Assembly (NCBI GenBank): GCA_964617875.1 | Contig: CAZUAI010000041.1 | Location: 1 to 48,656, forward strand | DNA from: CAZMVY01 sp964617875 | Lineage (GTDB): Bacteria; Planctomycetota; Phycisphaerae; UBA1845; PWPN01 | Direction of reading: 5' to 3' | Length of the DNA: 48,656 bases | Notes under the pieces: generated by a model | What the model saw: only the letters and a program-made list of their open reading frames with translations | Database searches by the model: none | Told to the model about the DNA's origin: nothing | Position numbers and translations under genes: made by a program | Part shown: positions 1-8,355 of the stretch, in pieces | Numbering within the stretch: the first letter of the stretch is position 1 | How the letters are laid out: each line of letters begins with the position of its first letter

Positions 1-2
1 CC

Positions 3-732
3 CTGGCGCTATCGCCAGCCGCTTTGACGCCGGCCGCGTGCGAAGGTTGGGCTAGACCGTTCCAGACGTTCACCAGCGTCGATCTGGCGGACTACCTGGC
101 GCTTCGGAGCAAGGTTTTCACCGCCAATGGCCAGACGCCGAACCCGGCGGACGAGGTGGCTCACTGGGCGACGAAGGCGCTCGGGCAGGCGTTCCGGTTG
201 AACGCGGCGATGTTCGATCTGAGCGAATCCGACTGCGTGGTGTTCACGGAGTCTGCGGTTGCCCTCGCGTGCGCGACAGAGTGGGACTCATACTACCGGC
301 TCCGTCAGCGTCTCCGGCACAAGGATGGCATGGCGAGCTTCCTGGAGCGCAACTTCTTCACATTGGCCGACTGGCTCCCCAACAATGCCTGGCTTCTGGA
401 GGATATCACGGCCGAACTCGGCCCGACGAACGAGTTCGAGGATGTGGTGTACCGCAAGCGTTTCCCGGGCAAACTGCAGTTTGGCGAGGACGACACACCG
501 GCGGGCCGGGCGAAGGCAGCCGCGAAGGCAATGAAGATAGCGTCGGTCCCAGAGAAGGAAACAACTGTAGTCCGGTACATCGCGCGCGGGGACGTGCCCG
601 CAGTCCTCCCAAAGCTGCGCACGGGCGACCGCGCGCGAACTGCAGGGCGTCGTCGCGCCGGAGCCTGTTCCGACACCGGATGAGCAGGACGTCGCGAACA
701 CGAACATGCGCGCCCGCCGGGGCGCAGGGTAG
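3..732 (+). pseudogene. Hypothetical protein, 5'-partial, one apparent frameshift
   Basis: The frame is open to the left edge, so the gene is probably partial; an internal TTG at 24 could also start it. The first part reads as a normal soluble protein with a WARPF start and an acidic middle. Near 625, inside a CGCGCG run, the frame degenerates into Arg/Ala-rich sequence, while the +1 frame continues naturally (QGVVAPEPVPTPDEQD) to a stop at 730-732. A one-base indel in this run, either a real mutation or a consensus error, would restore one protein of about 240 residues. I recognise no family. It lies in a region with other damaged genes. Confidence 0.45.
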
Positions 733-793
733 TCTGCGAGCGGGTTCCTGGTGGGGTAGCAGGTTCAGTCGCCTTCGGGACAAGGATGGTCTA

Positions 794-1057
794 ATGGATT
801 CCGCGAACGTGACCTCCGCAAGCGGCCGATCGACGCGGGCTAGTTCCTGTCGATTGGCCCAGACGGCATTGGTGGCAGTCGGTGTAGTCTTTGCGTGGAC
901 GCAGTCCCGCGCTGGGCCCTACGTGCCCCCGTGTCACCGCCCGATCACCGGTTCGGCGACCATCTGGGGTGCGGGCTGCGAGTGTGGACGGATTGCCTGG
1001 GGCAAGCCACAGCGCCGCAAGGATGCCGGAAGTGGGACTCAGCGCGATGCTTCATAG
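794..1057 (+). CDS. Possible small secreted protein (87 aa)
   Basis: ATG at 794 is preceded by AAGGA at a 7-base spacing. After a polar N-terminus there is a hydrophobic stretch (TALVAVGVVFAW) followed by Ala-Gly and a Cys-containing tail (YVPPCHR, GCECG), which looks like a signal peptide and short mature domain. Its 3' end overlaps the likely start of the next gene by 11 bases. No family is recognised. The composition is only moderately protein-like and the neighbours are damaged, so it may not be a real gene. Confidence 0.35.
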   Translation: MDSANVTSASGRSTRASSCRLAQTALVAVGVVFAWTQSRAGPYVPPCHRPITGSATIWGAGCECGRIAWGKPQRRKDAGSGTQRDAS

Positions 1058-2211
1058 GCCCAACGGGGTTTCGGCCTTCACGGCGGTCGTCCTCAGCCTC
1101 GTGCCCGTCAGCACTGGCTATGCGGCTGCCCTGGATCTGGCCACCCTAACACGCGCATCGGAGGCCGCGGAGCAGGCCATCCGAACAGCCGACGTACGAT
1201 ATCTGTACAACTGGGCGTCGTTCGAGTCGCCGCCCGCCACACCCGAGGAAATCGCCCGACAATCGCCGCACCTGGCTTTTCAACTCGAGGTGAATCGTGC
1301 GGCTGAGGTTCGCAACCACCTGTTGTGGGATGCCGGTCGTGGGCGATGGAAACTCGAAACGGCCGACCTCCGAGACCTTAGGAGATTTGCGGCCACCGAA
1401 CGCGTGCGGGACCAAGTTTCCCTTACCGGGACGATCCTGGTGGGAGAAAAGGACTACGTCATTACCGCCAGTGACGTGCGCCGCACCGCAGGCGTCTGCC
1501 CGCTTCCTCCGCGAGCGGAGCGCAGCCCGCCGTTGAACCTCGGCGTCGTGCCGTCGCGAATACTCAGGGCGCAAGCGGCCGTCACCTTCCGGAACGTCCA
1601 CCGGGACGGGCGCGCCGTCACGGTCGTCGCGATCAAGGGATCGAGCTTCGGCGCGACTTTCGAACTCGACCCGGGGTTCGAATCTCGCTACCGCAAGGCC
1701 GAGTTCCGCACCGCAGAAGGCAGGGTGTACAAGGAGAAGCAGGCCTCGGACTATCGGACGATCGACGGGCAGCCGTATCCGCATCACTACGAGGAGCGCA
1801 TATGGGACGCCACTGGTGGGCTCCTTCGCCAAGACGAGATCACCGTCGAGGCGGCGCAATTCAATGCTCCGCTGGATCCCGCGTCCCTTCAGATCCAAAT
1901 CCCTGCCGACACGAACGTCAAGCGTGCTTGTTGGCGACGAGCAGGGCGCAATGGTGTGCGACCAGCCCATGACGCTCGATCTCGATAACGGGCCGGATGC
2001 CCTCGATCGAATCACCCGCCAACGAGCCGCCGCTCAGGCGGATGGCGCAGGCGGTCCTGCGCCCACCGGCGAAGCGGGCCCCCTTGCGCCGACAACGCGG
2101 CGCTCGTGGCAGCGGATCATCGAACTCCCGCCGACCCGCCCGACGACGCAACCAACCTCGCGGGCGGTCTCGCAGCCGACAACGCGACCCGTTGAGCGCT
2201 TCCCGCGATAG
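1047..2211 (+). pseudogene. Secreted hypothetical protein with C-terminal frameshift
   Basis: The ATG at 1047 gives a plausible signal peptide (FTAVVLSLVPVSTGYAAA); an in-frame ATG at 1023 is possible. The mature part is a beta-rich domain of about 280 residues with no recognised family, ending around IQIPADTNV. Near 1918 the frame turns implausible while the +1 frame reads on naturally (VLVGDEQGAMVCDQPMTLD) into a Thr/Pro/Arg-rich tail (PTTRPTTQPTSR) that stops at 2209-2211. The full protein therefore needs one frame correction, around residue 290. The Thr-Arg-Pro tail resembles linkers in planctomycete secreted proteins. Mutation and sequencing error cannot be told apart here. Confidence 0.5.
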
Positions 2212-2336
2212 TACCCGTCCCGCAGATGCGGCGCCCGTCGGCGCGCCGCCGACCTCCATGACCATCGCGAGGTGCGTGGGCCTGCGGTCGCGGACGGGCG
2301 ACGGGAACATCTGCGAGAAGATGTGCGTCGCCTCCG

Positions 2337-2670
2337 TCGGCTCGCCCGTGAGCGTGGACTACCTGCACAGCGGCGAAGGCGACAAGACGGGGAAGACCGT
2401 TCGCTTCGTCCCTGCGATGCCGAAGCCGGAGGCCGCGAGGTTCGCGTGGCGTAGCACCCCTGCAACAAACGCGCCTCCAACGTCACGATCCGCATCAACA
2501 CGACACAGGGCGTGAAGACAGGGGTGTTGAATCAGACGAAGCCACCGGCAACTCCGCCCTTCGCGTCCATCGGGACGTTCTCGCTTCCGACCGGCCGCGA
2601 TGGCTGGGGCGAAATCGATGCCGCGGGCGCCGACAACTACGTGGTGGCCGACGCCGTCCAGTGGTTACTT
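2337..2670 (+). pseudogene. Golvesin/xanthan-lyase C-terminal-type domain remnant
   Basis: Pieces in two frames match the layout of golvesin-type C-terminal domains: YLHSGEGDKTGKTVRFVPAMP in one frame, then REVRVA, an in-frame TAG at 2452-2454, then NKRASNVTIRI and GADNYVVADAVQWLL in the next frame. Known domains of this type end in a G-YVVADAV motif, so this is the 3' end of a secreted enzyme gene. It has a frameshift near 2430 and a stop where a Tyr codon would be expected, and no recognisable upstream part. Its end abuts the stop of the convergent rnc gene. It is decayed and most likely not functional. Confidence 0.6.
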
Positions 2671-3447
2671 GACCGACGGTTCCTCGACCGGCACCGGCGC
2701 GGGGGGTCTGCCGGGGTCGTCGCCCGCGCCGTCCGGGTCTTCCTGCCGGATCGGCTGGCGGATCAGCTTGAGGGCGGCCAGGGCGTTGTAGGCGGCCATC
2801 TGCTCGGCGTCCTTCTTCGACGGGCCCCACGCGCTCGGGAAGCGACGGCCGTGGATCAGCACGCAGACCTCGAAGCACTTGCTGTGGTCCGGCCCCTGCT
2901 CGTCGAGAAGCTCGTACACCGGCGTCCCGTTGAGCACCTTCTGCGCGTGCTGCTGGAGCTGCGACTTGTAGTTGCGCTGGTACTCCGACTCGGCCGCGTC
3001 CTTGATCTCGTCGCCCATCGTCTCGAGGATGAACCGCCGCGCCTCCTCGATCCCGCCGCCGTCGAGGAACATCGCCGCCACCAGCGACTCCAGCGCCGCC
3101 GCGGCCAGCGAGTTCGGCAACCGGCTCCGGCCCGTCATCCCCTTGCCCAGGAACAGCAGGTCCGGCAGGTTCAGCCGGCGCGAGACCTCCGCGCACGTCT
3201 TCCGCGAGACGACCGAGGACTTGATCTTCGTCAGCTCGCCCTCGAGCAGGTCCGGGAACCGCGTGTACAGCTCGTGACACACGACCATGCCGAGAATGGC
3301 ATCGCCGAGGAACTCGAGCCGCTCGTTGCTGTGAAGGCGGTGATCCGCGATCGACGCGTGCGTCAAGGCCGCGGTCAGGAGGGACCGGTCGCGAAACCGG
3401 TACTTCAGCGCCTGCTCGGCGCGTTCGTATGCGTCTGCTTCCGTCAC
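2665..3447 (-). CDS. rnc: Ribonuclease III
   Basis: A double-strand-specific endonuclease for rRNA and mRNA processing. The 260 residues have the usual two domains: a nuclease domain (about 5-150) with the signature NERLEFLGDAIL at 41-52 (acidic E42, E45, D49), and a double-stranded RNA-binding domain (about 165-235, motif GPSKKDAEQMAAYNAL). An acidic Pro-rich tail ends in PSVK. The metal ligand E120 is present, but the residue three before it, Asp in E. coli (D114), is Ala117. The start is GTG at 3447; an ATG just upstream is out of frame. It is convergent with the golvesin remnant and divergent from the S55 gene. Confidence 0.93.
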   Translation of the reverse strand: MTEADAYERAEQALKYRFRDRSLLTAALTHASIADHRLHSNERLEFLGDAILGMVVCHELYTRFPDLLEGELTKIKSSVVSRKTCAEVSRRLNLPDLLFLGKGMTGRSRLPNSLAAAALESLVAAMFLDGGGIEEARRFILETMGDEIKDAAESEYQRNYKSQLQQHAQKVLNGTPVYELLDEQGPDHSKCFEVCVLIHGRRFPSAWGPSKKDAEQMAAYNALAALKLIRQPIRQEDPDGAGDDPGRPPAPVPVEEPSVK

Positions 3448-3757
3448 GTCATCAACCTGACTTTGCCGTCAGGCCGATGGCGAAAGCCGCTCCGACAACG
3501 GGGGAGCGGGGCGGATTTCGCCATAGGCCGAAACCATCACGCGGATGGCCATGTTCGTATCCATACTCAGTTTATTGTCGGCCAATCGCCAAGTCAAATA
3601 CAGTTCCGCGCGCAGGAATCGAACGCCGACGCCCCGAATGCCGCCCGGGTGCATGGCCGTTTCTGCGCGCAGGAACGGCCATGCACTTATGCCGCTTCCG
3701 CATGTTGCCGAAGCCCTGAAACGCCGATAACATACGCAGTCCTGGAGCGCGGCATAC
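3448..3757. other. Divergent intergenic region, 310 bases
   Basis: Lies between rnc and the S55-family gene and should hold promoters for both. The only strong structure seen is the long palindrome at 3650-3685. Part of it (GCGCGCAGGAA) occurs again at about 3607-3618 next to a GAATCG, so a short unit is partly duplicated. No gene was recognised. Confidence 0.5.
3650..3685. repeat. 36-base near-perfect palindrome
   Basis: A 12-base arm (TGCATGGCCGTT) is matched exactly by its reverse complement at 3674-3685. The 10 central bases CTGCGCGCAG are themselves palindromic, so the whole element is dyad-symmetric apart from one T/G pair. It sits between divergent genes and lacks a T-run, so it is not a terminator. 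It could be a REP-like element or an operator. Confidence 0.7.
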
Positions 3758-5629
3758 ATGATCACCCCGACTACGCGATGGCGGTCTCTGATTCTCCTCC
3801 CGGCAGCGATGGGGGCCGTTCCGCTGATGGCCCAGGGCTACGACCCGTCCAAGTACATGTCCGCCAACGAGTTGCGCCGTGGAATGAAGGGCTTCGGCCG
3901 TACCGTCCTGGCCGGCACCGAGATCATCACCTTCGAGGCCGAGGTCATCAGTGTCATGCGGAACGCCTTCTACCCCAAGCAGGACGTCATCCTCATTCGC
4001 TGCAAGGGGGCGGGCCTCGAACACAGCGGCATCATCGGCGGCATGAGCGGCTCGCCGGTCTACATCACCGACGAGAACGGGCAGAACCCCCGCATGATCG
4101 GGGCGGTCGCCTACGGGTGGACGTTCAACAAGGACCCCGTCTGCGGCGTGCAGCCGATCCACCAGATGTTGTCCATCCAGGGGGTCACCGAGACGCGGCC
4201 GGCCGCGAGCCGCCCCGCGACGCAGGCGTCCGCACGGCGGGGCCGGCGATCGGCGGCAACCGAGGACGGCAATCGCTACGCCGGGCTCTTCGGCTCGCGT
4301 TCGGAGGCGACCCCGGCGACCGACGCCGGCCCCGAGGCCGCCGCGCCCGGCTTGCAGCCGCTGGCGACACCCGTCATGGTCTCCGGGGCCTCGCCGCGGG
4401 CCATGGAGTTCCTGCGCCGGCAACTGGCCGACACCGGATTCGAGCCGGTCGCGTCCGGCGATTTCGGAGACGCCGCCGGGCCGGCGACGCGTCCCGTCCG
4501 GCTCGAACCCGGTTCCGCGCTCGCCGTCCCGCTGATGCGCGGCGATTCGCAGATGAACGCCATCGGGACCTGCACCGAGGTCCTCGGCGACCGCGCGCTC
4601 GGCTTCGGCCACGCGTTCTTCTCCGACGGCCCCGTCGAGATGCCGATGGCCACGGGCGCCATTCACACCGTCATCGCGTCCGTCGCCCGTTCGAACAAGC
4701 TCGGGGCCGCCGTCGAGGTCGTGGGCACGCTTCTCGGCGACGAGAACACGGGCATCTGGGGCCGCGTCGGGCCGAAGCCGCGCATGATCCCCTGCGACGT
4801 CGTCGTCCGCGAGCCCGACCGCGTGCGCGAGTTCCACTACGAGTGCGTTCAGCACGAGTTCTTCACGCCGATGCTGCTCGGGATGGCGGTCTTCGACAGC
4901 GTCGAGGCCCACACGGCCCTGCCGCGGGAGCACACGCTGCGGTACACCGTCGAGATGGCCTTCCAGGACATCGGCGTCTTCCGTTCGTCCAACATCACGA
5001 GTCAGAACGGCGAGGGCCCGATCGCGATGGACGTCTTCGGCCCGTCGGAGGCCATGACGAACAACGAGTTCGGGAAGGCGAAGACGGAGCGCGTCCGCGT
5101 GGACATCACGGTCGAACCCGTCGCCCGGCTGGCCCGGCTGGAGCGCGCCGAGCTGGCCCGCGACCGCGTCAAGCCCGGCGAGACGCTGGAGGTCCGCGTC
5201 TGGTGGCAGCTCTACCGCGCGCCGACGACCGTCAAGAGTTATTCGCTCAAGCTCCCGGACGACCTCCGCGAGGGCACGTACGAGCTGACGATCTGCTCGT
5301 CGCGCGAACACGCCCGCGCCCTGCGGGCCGAGAAGCCGTACCTCTTCCGCGTCGAGAGCATGAAGGACATGCTCGACGCGATGGGCTACCTGGCGCAGTT
5401 TCAGGATGACCACGTGTACATGCGGCTGAGCCTGCCGACCGGCGGCCTCAGCCTCGGGCGGGAGGCGATGCCGCAACTGCCGTCGTTCCGCCAGCGAATC
5501 CTCGACGACGCCAAACGGAGCGATGTAAGCCGCTACACGGACGCGCTGGTGGTCGAGCACCCGGCGCCGTTCGTCGTGTCCGGCTCGCGGAGCTTCACCG
5601 TCAAGGTCGATAAACGGGCCGATCAGTAA
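3758..5629 (+). CDS. Secreted SpoIVB (S55) peptidase-like protein
   Basis: A 623-residue protein with an N-terminal signal peptide (LILLPAAMGAVPLMAQ). Residues 28-140 carry the S55 core: MKGFGRTV, H89, and GGMSGSPVYI with the expected nucleophile Ser98. S55 peptidases such as SpoIVB cleave membrane or periplasmic partners in Bacillus spore signalling. There is no sporulation here, so the substrate is unknown. An ATRPAT-like Pro/Ala linker (about 145-200) precedes a second conserved region with GFGHAFF and YTVEMAFQDIG, and a beta-rich C-terminal domain. ATG 3758 has GGAG about 12 bases upstream. It is followed after 32 bases by the beta-propeller gene, a likely operon. Confidence 0.75.
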   Translation: MITPTTRWRSLILLPAAMGAVPLMAQGYDPSKYMSANELRRGMKGFGRTVLAGTEIITFEAEVISVMRNAFYPKQDVILIRCKGAGLEHSGIIGGMSGSPVYITDENGQNPRMIGAVAYGWTFNKDPVCGVQPIHQMLSIQGVTETRPAASRPATQASARRGRRSAATEDGNRYAGLFGSRSEATPATDAGPEAAAPGLQPLATPVMVSGASPRAMEFLRRQLADTGFEPVASGDFGDAAGPATRPVRLEPGSALAVPLMRGDSQMNAIGTCTEVLGDRALGFGHAFFSDGPVEMPMATGAIHTVIASVARSNKLGAAVEVVGTLLGDENTGIWGRVGPKPRMIPCDVVVREPDRVREFHYECVQHEFFTPMLLGMAVFDSVEAHTALPREHTLRYTVEMAFQDIGVFRSSNITSQNGEGPIAMDVFGPSEAMTNNEFGKAKTERVRVDITVEPVARLARLERAELARDRVKPGETLEVRVWWQLYRAPTTVKSYSLKLPDDLREGTYELTICSSREHARALRAEKPYLFRVESMKDMLDAMGYLAQFQDDHVYMRLSLPTGGLSLGREAMPQLPSFRQRILDDAKRSDVSRYTDALVVEHPAPFVVSGSRSFTVKVDKRADQ

Positions 5630-5661
5630 CAAGCGCGGGAAACCGGGAACAGGGAACACGC

Positions 5662-7950
5662 ATGACTCTTCGCACGCAAGGTTGGTTCTGGGGCCTGCTC
5701 GCGGCGCTGACCGCCGCCACGCCGGCGACCGCCGTCAAGACCGCCACCTGGAGGCACACGCAGCCCAAGGACTTCAGCGAAGGCACCTTCGATCAGACCG
5801 TCGTCACGTCGCGCGGCGAGCTGATGCTCGGCCGGGACGTCAAGGTGATCCACGCCGCCAAGGGCGAGGCGGACGTCGTCAACGCCCTCGCCCGCGGCCC
5901 GGACGGCGCCCTCTACGCCGCGACCGGGGGCGACGGAATCATCTACCGGATCGTCAACGACGAGACCAGGGTCTTTGCGAAGCTGCCCGACAAGAACGTC
6001 TTTTCGCTCGTCTTCGCGAAGGACGGCAGTCTCCTCGCCGGGACCGGCGGCCAGCGCGGCCGCATCTTCCGCGTCGACGCCGACGGGCAGGCCCGCCCGT
6101 TCTTCGAGCCCGAGGACGTGAAGTACATCTGGGCGATGGTCCGCGCGAGCGACGGCGTCCTCTATGCCGCCACAGGCACCGACGGCAAGATCTTCCGCAT
6201 CGAGCCGACCGGAAAGGACAGCAAGGTCCTCTTCCAGGCCAGACAGAAGAGCGTCCTGTGCCTCATCACCGACGACGCCGGCCTGCTCTACGCCGGCACC
6301 GACACCGAAGGGCTCATCTACCGGATCGACCCGAAGGACGGCAAGGCCTACGTGCTCTACGACGCCGAGGAACCGGAGATCAGCTCCCTCACCATCGACA
6401 GCCAGCAGAACATCTACGCCGCGACGGCCGCCGCGGCCGCCGCCAAACCGGGCCTCGAACTCGGCGAGAAGCCCGGCGGCGCGCCCGAGAAGACCACGGC
6501 CCCCGCGGCCGGCACGAAGCCGGCCACGCGGCCGGCCGCCCGGGAGTCCGAGGCGCAGAAGCTTCCGGCCGACGCCGTCCGGATGCTCCAGGCCCGGATG
6601 GCCGCGCCGTCGTCCATGCTGGAGAAAGCGGCGGCGGCGATGGCGGCCCAGGCCGCCGGCGGCAAGGCGCCAACCGCGTCCGGGCCGGCGTCGGGGAACG
6701 CCATCTACCGCATTGACCGCGACGGGTTCGTCACCGAGATCTTCCGCGAGCCGGTCATGATCCTCGCGATCACGGAGGCCGGCGGGAAGATCTACGCCGC
6801 CACGGGCAACGAGGGCCGCCTCTACGAGATCGCCCCGGCGGACGAACTCACGACGGCCATCGCCAGGCTGAAGGCGACGCAGGCCGTCTCGCTCCTCCGC
6901 CTCGAAGACGGCAACCTCATCGTCGGGACCGCCAACGAGGGCTCGATCGTCCGCGTCGGCACCGGCTTCGCCAAAAAGGGCACGTTTACCTCCGCCGCGC
7001 TCGATGCGAAGCAGATCGTGCGCTTCGGCCGCATCCGCTGGGACGCCCGCGTCCCCGAGGGCACGACGCTCACCGTCGCCACGCGGAGCGGCAACGTCAA
7101 GGACGCCGACAACGCTCCGTGGGACGCCTGGTCCGACGCCGCGGACGCCGCCGCCGGCACACAGGTCGCCTCGCCCAGCGCGCGGTTCCTCCAGTACCGC
7201 CTGACGTTCGAGACGAACAAGGACACCCTTACGCCCGTGCTCGCGCTGATCGAGATCCCGCGTCTCGAGGACAACCGCCCGCCCAAGATTCCCACGCTCC
7301 GCGTCGGGCCGGCGAAAAAGCTCGCCCAGGACCCGTCGCTGCCGCAGATCCGCGCCAAGCTCGCGGGCGGCGGCATGGGCGGGGCCGGCGAGGGCAAGTC
7401 CGATCTCTTCGCCATCTTCTGGAACGCCGAGGACCCGAACGGCGACGGCATGATCTACGGCGTCTACTACCGCAACGTCGGCCAGCAGCGCTGGGTGGAA
7501 CTCGAGAAGGACTACAAGGAGACGCTCAAGCTCTGGGACTCGAAGACCGTCTCCGACGGCCGCTACGAGGTGAAGGTCGTCGCCAGGGACTCGCCCGACA
7601 ACCCGCCGGGCACGGACCTTTCGTATGCCCGCGTGAGCGACCCCGTCACCGTGGACAACACGCCGCCGGTGATCCAGATCGAGAAGCTGTCGCCCGACGG
7701 CAAGAAACTCCACGTCCGCGCCATGATCAAGGACGCCCTCTCCAACGTCGTTTCCGCCAAGTACGCGATCGACAGCAACGACGAGTGGAAGGCCCTGGCC
7801 GCCGTGGACGACATCTTCGACTCGCCCGAGGAGGCCGTCGAGTTCACCGTCGAGGACCTCGAGGCCGGCGAGCACCGCCTCGTCATCGCCGCCGAGGACG
7901 AGGCCGGGAACACGGCCTACGCCACCCGCGCCGTCACAACGGGGCCGTGA
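5662..7950 (+). CDS. Secreted beta-propeller repeat protein
   Basis: A 762-residue exported protein with a signal peptide (LLAALTAATPATA). From about residue 70 to 420 it has repeats of 40-50 residues built on LYAATGxDGxIYRI-type strands (YAATGGDGIIYRI, YAATGTDGKIFRI, YAGTDTEGLIYRI), typical of a beta-propeller. The propeller is interrupted by an Ala/Pro/Thr-rich insert (about 255-345, containing TKPATRPAAR). The C-terminal third is beta-sandwich-like (NRPPKIPTLRV, VDNTPPVIQI), similar to fibronectin/Ig domains. There are no catalytic motifs, so a surface binding or scaffold role is inferred. AGGG lies 8 bases before the start. It is probably co-transcribed with the S55 gene. Confidence 0.75.
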   Translation: MTLRTQGWFWGLLAALTAATPATAVKTATWRHTQPKDFSEGTFDQTVVTSRGELMLGRDVKVIHAAKGEADVVNALARGPDGALYAATGGDGIIYRIVNDETRVFAKLPDKNVFSLVFAKDGSLLAGTGGQRGRIFRVDADGQARPFFEPEDVKYIWAMVRASDGVLYAATGTDGKIFRIEPTGKDSKVLFQARQKSVLCLITDDAGLLYAGTDTEGLIYRIDPKDGKAYVLYDAEEPEISSLTIDSQQNIYAATAAAAAAKPGLELGEKPGGAPEKTTAPAAGTKPATRPAARESEAQKLPADAVRMLQARMAAPSSMLEKAAAAMAAQAAGGKAPTASGPASGNAIYRIDRDGFVTEIFREPVMILAITEAGGKIYAATGNEGRLYEIAPADELTTAIARLKATQAVSLLRLEDGNLIVGTANEGSIVRVGTGFAKKGTFTSAALDAKQIVRFGRIRWDARVPEGTTLTVATRSGNVKDADNAPWDAWSDAADAAAGTQVASPSARFLQYRLTFETNKDTLTPVLALIEIPRLEDNRPPKIPTLRVGPAKKLAQDPSLPQIRAKLAGGGMGGAGEGKSDLFAIFWNAEDPNGDGMIYGVYYRNVGQQRWVELEKDYKETLKLWDSKTVSDGRYEVKVVARDSPDNPPGTDLSYARVSDPVTVDNTPPVIQIEKLSPDGKKLHVRAMIKDALSNVVSAKYAIDSNDEWKALAAVDDIFDSPEEAVEFTVEDLEAGEHRLVIAAEDEAGNTAYATRAVTTGP

Positions 7951-8002
7951 AAGAACGAACGCGCCGCCGGCGTGTCCAACACCGGCTGTCTGAATGCCTG
8001 CG

Positions 8003-8326
8003 CTATTCGCAGTGGAAGATCTCTTCCATGTTCGCCCACCACTCGCCCGGCTCGCGGGTCGGCAGCGGCTCCTGGCAGGGCTTGCAGACGTCCCACCATT
8101 TCTGCGTGGTCGGGTCGGCGGCCATCCTGGCCATGTCCGCCGCGAAGTCCGCCCCGTGGTACTCGAAGTAGCTGAAGAGGTAGCCGTCCTTGTGGTAGAT
8201 CGAGTAGTTCCGGATGTTGCACGCGGAGATCATCCTGAGCACATCCGGCCATGCCGCCGCGTGCAGCCGCTTGTACTCGGCGAGCTTTTCCGGCCGAACC
8301 CGGATGACCATGCCGTAGCGTTTCAT
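8003..8326 (-). CDS. L-rhamnose mutarotase family protein
   Basis: A 107-residue ferredoxin-fold alpha/beta protein matching RhaM-type mutarotases, which interconvert anomers of L-rhamnose or related sugars. Visible family motifs are MVIRVRPEKLAEYKRLH near the N-terminus, IRNYSIYHKDGYLFSYFEY in the middle and WWDVCKPCQ near the C-terminus. The start is decided by the ribosome site: AGGAGG at 8333-8338 abuts an upstream ATG at 8332 but lies 6 bases from the ATG at 8326. It is second in a two-gene operon after the URO-D-family gene, 29 bases downstream. No rhamnose catabolic genes are nearby, so the true substrate is uncertain. Confidence 0.85.
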   Translation of the reverse strand: MKRYGMVIRVRPEKLAEYKRLHAAAWPDVLRMISACNIRNYSIYHKDGYLFSYFEYHGADFAADMARMAADPTTQKWWDVCKPCQEPLPTREPGEWWANMEEIFHCE

Positions 8327-8332
8327 GTCCAT

Positions 8333-8338
8333 CCTCCT
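8333..8338 (-). promoter_or_regulatory. Shine-Dalgarno AGGAGG fixing the mutarotase start
   Basis: Read on the minus strand, AGGAGG is followed directly by ATGGAC and then ATG. The first ATG has zero spacing and is unusable by normal rules, so translation most likely begins at 8326. Confidence 0.7.
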
Positions 8339-8355
8339 GGAGCACTTCCGGGGAT

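Noticed and set aside
3601..3640. tRNA-like T-arm sequence (GTTCGATTC on the minus strand)
   Set aside because: The five bases on either side do not pair as a T-stem and no acceptor or anticodon arm can be built.
2512..5409. Very long plus-strand frame covering rnc and the S55 gene
   Set aside because: Only its first 50 codons are protein-like (the golvesin remnant). The rest is antisense to rnc or out of frame with the S55 gene and is Arg/Ala/Pro-rich, a GC-rich shadow.
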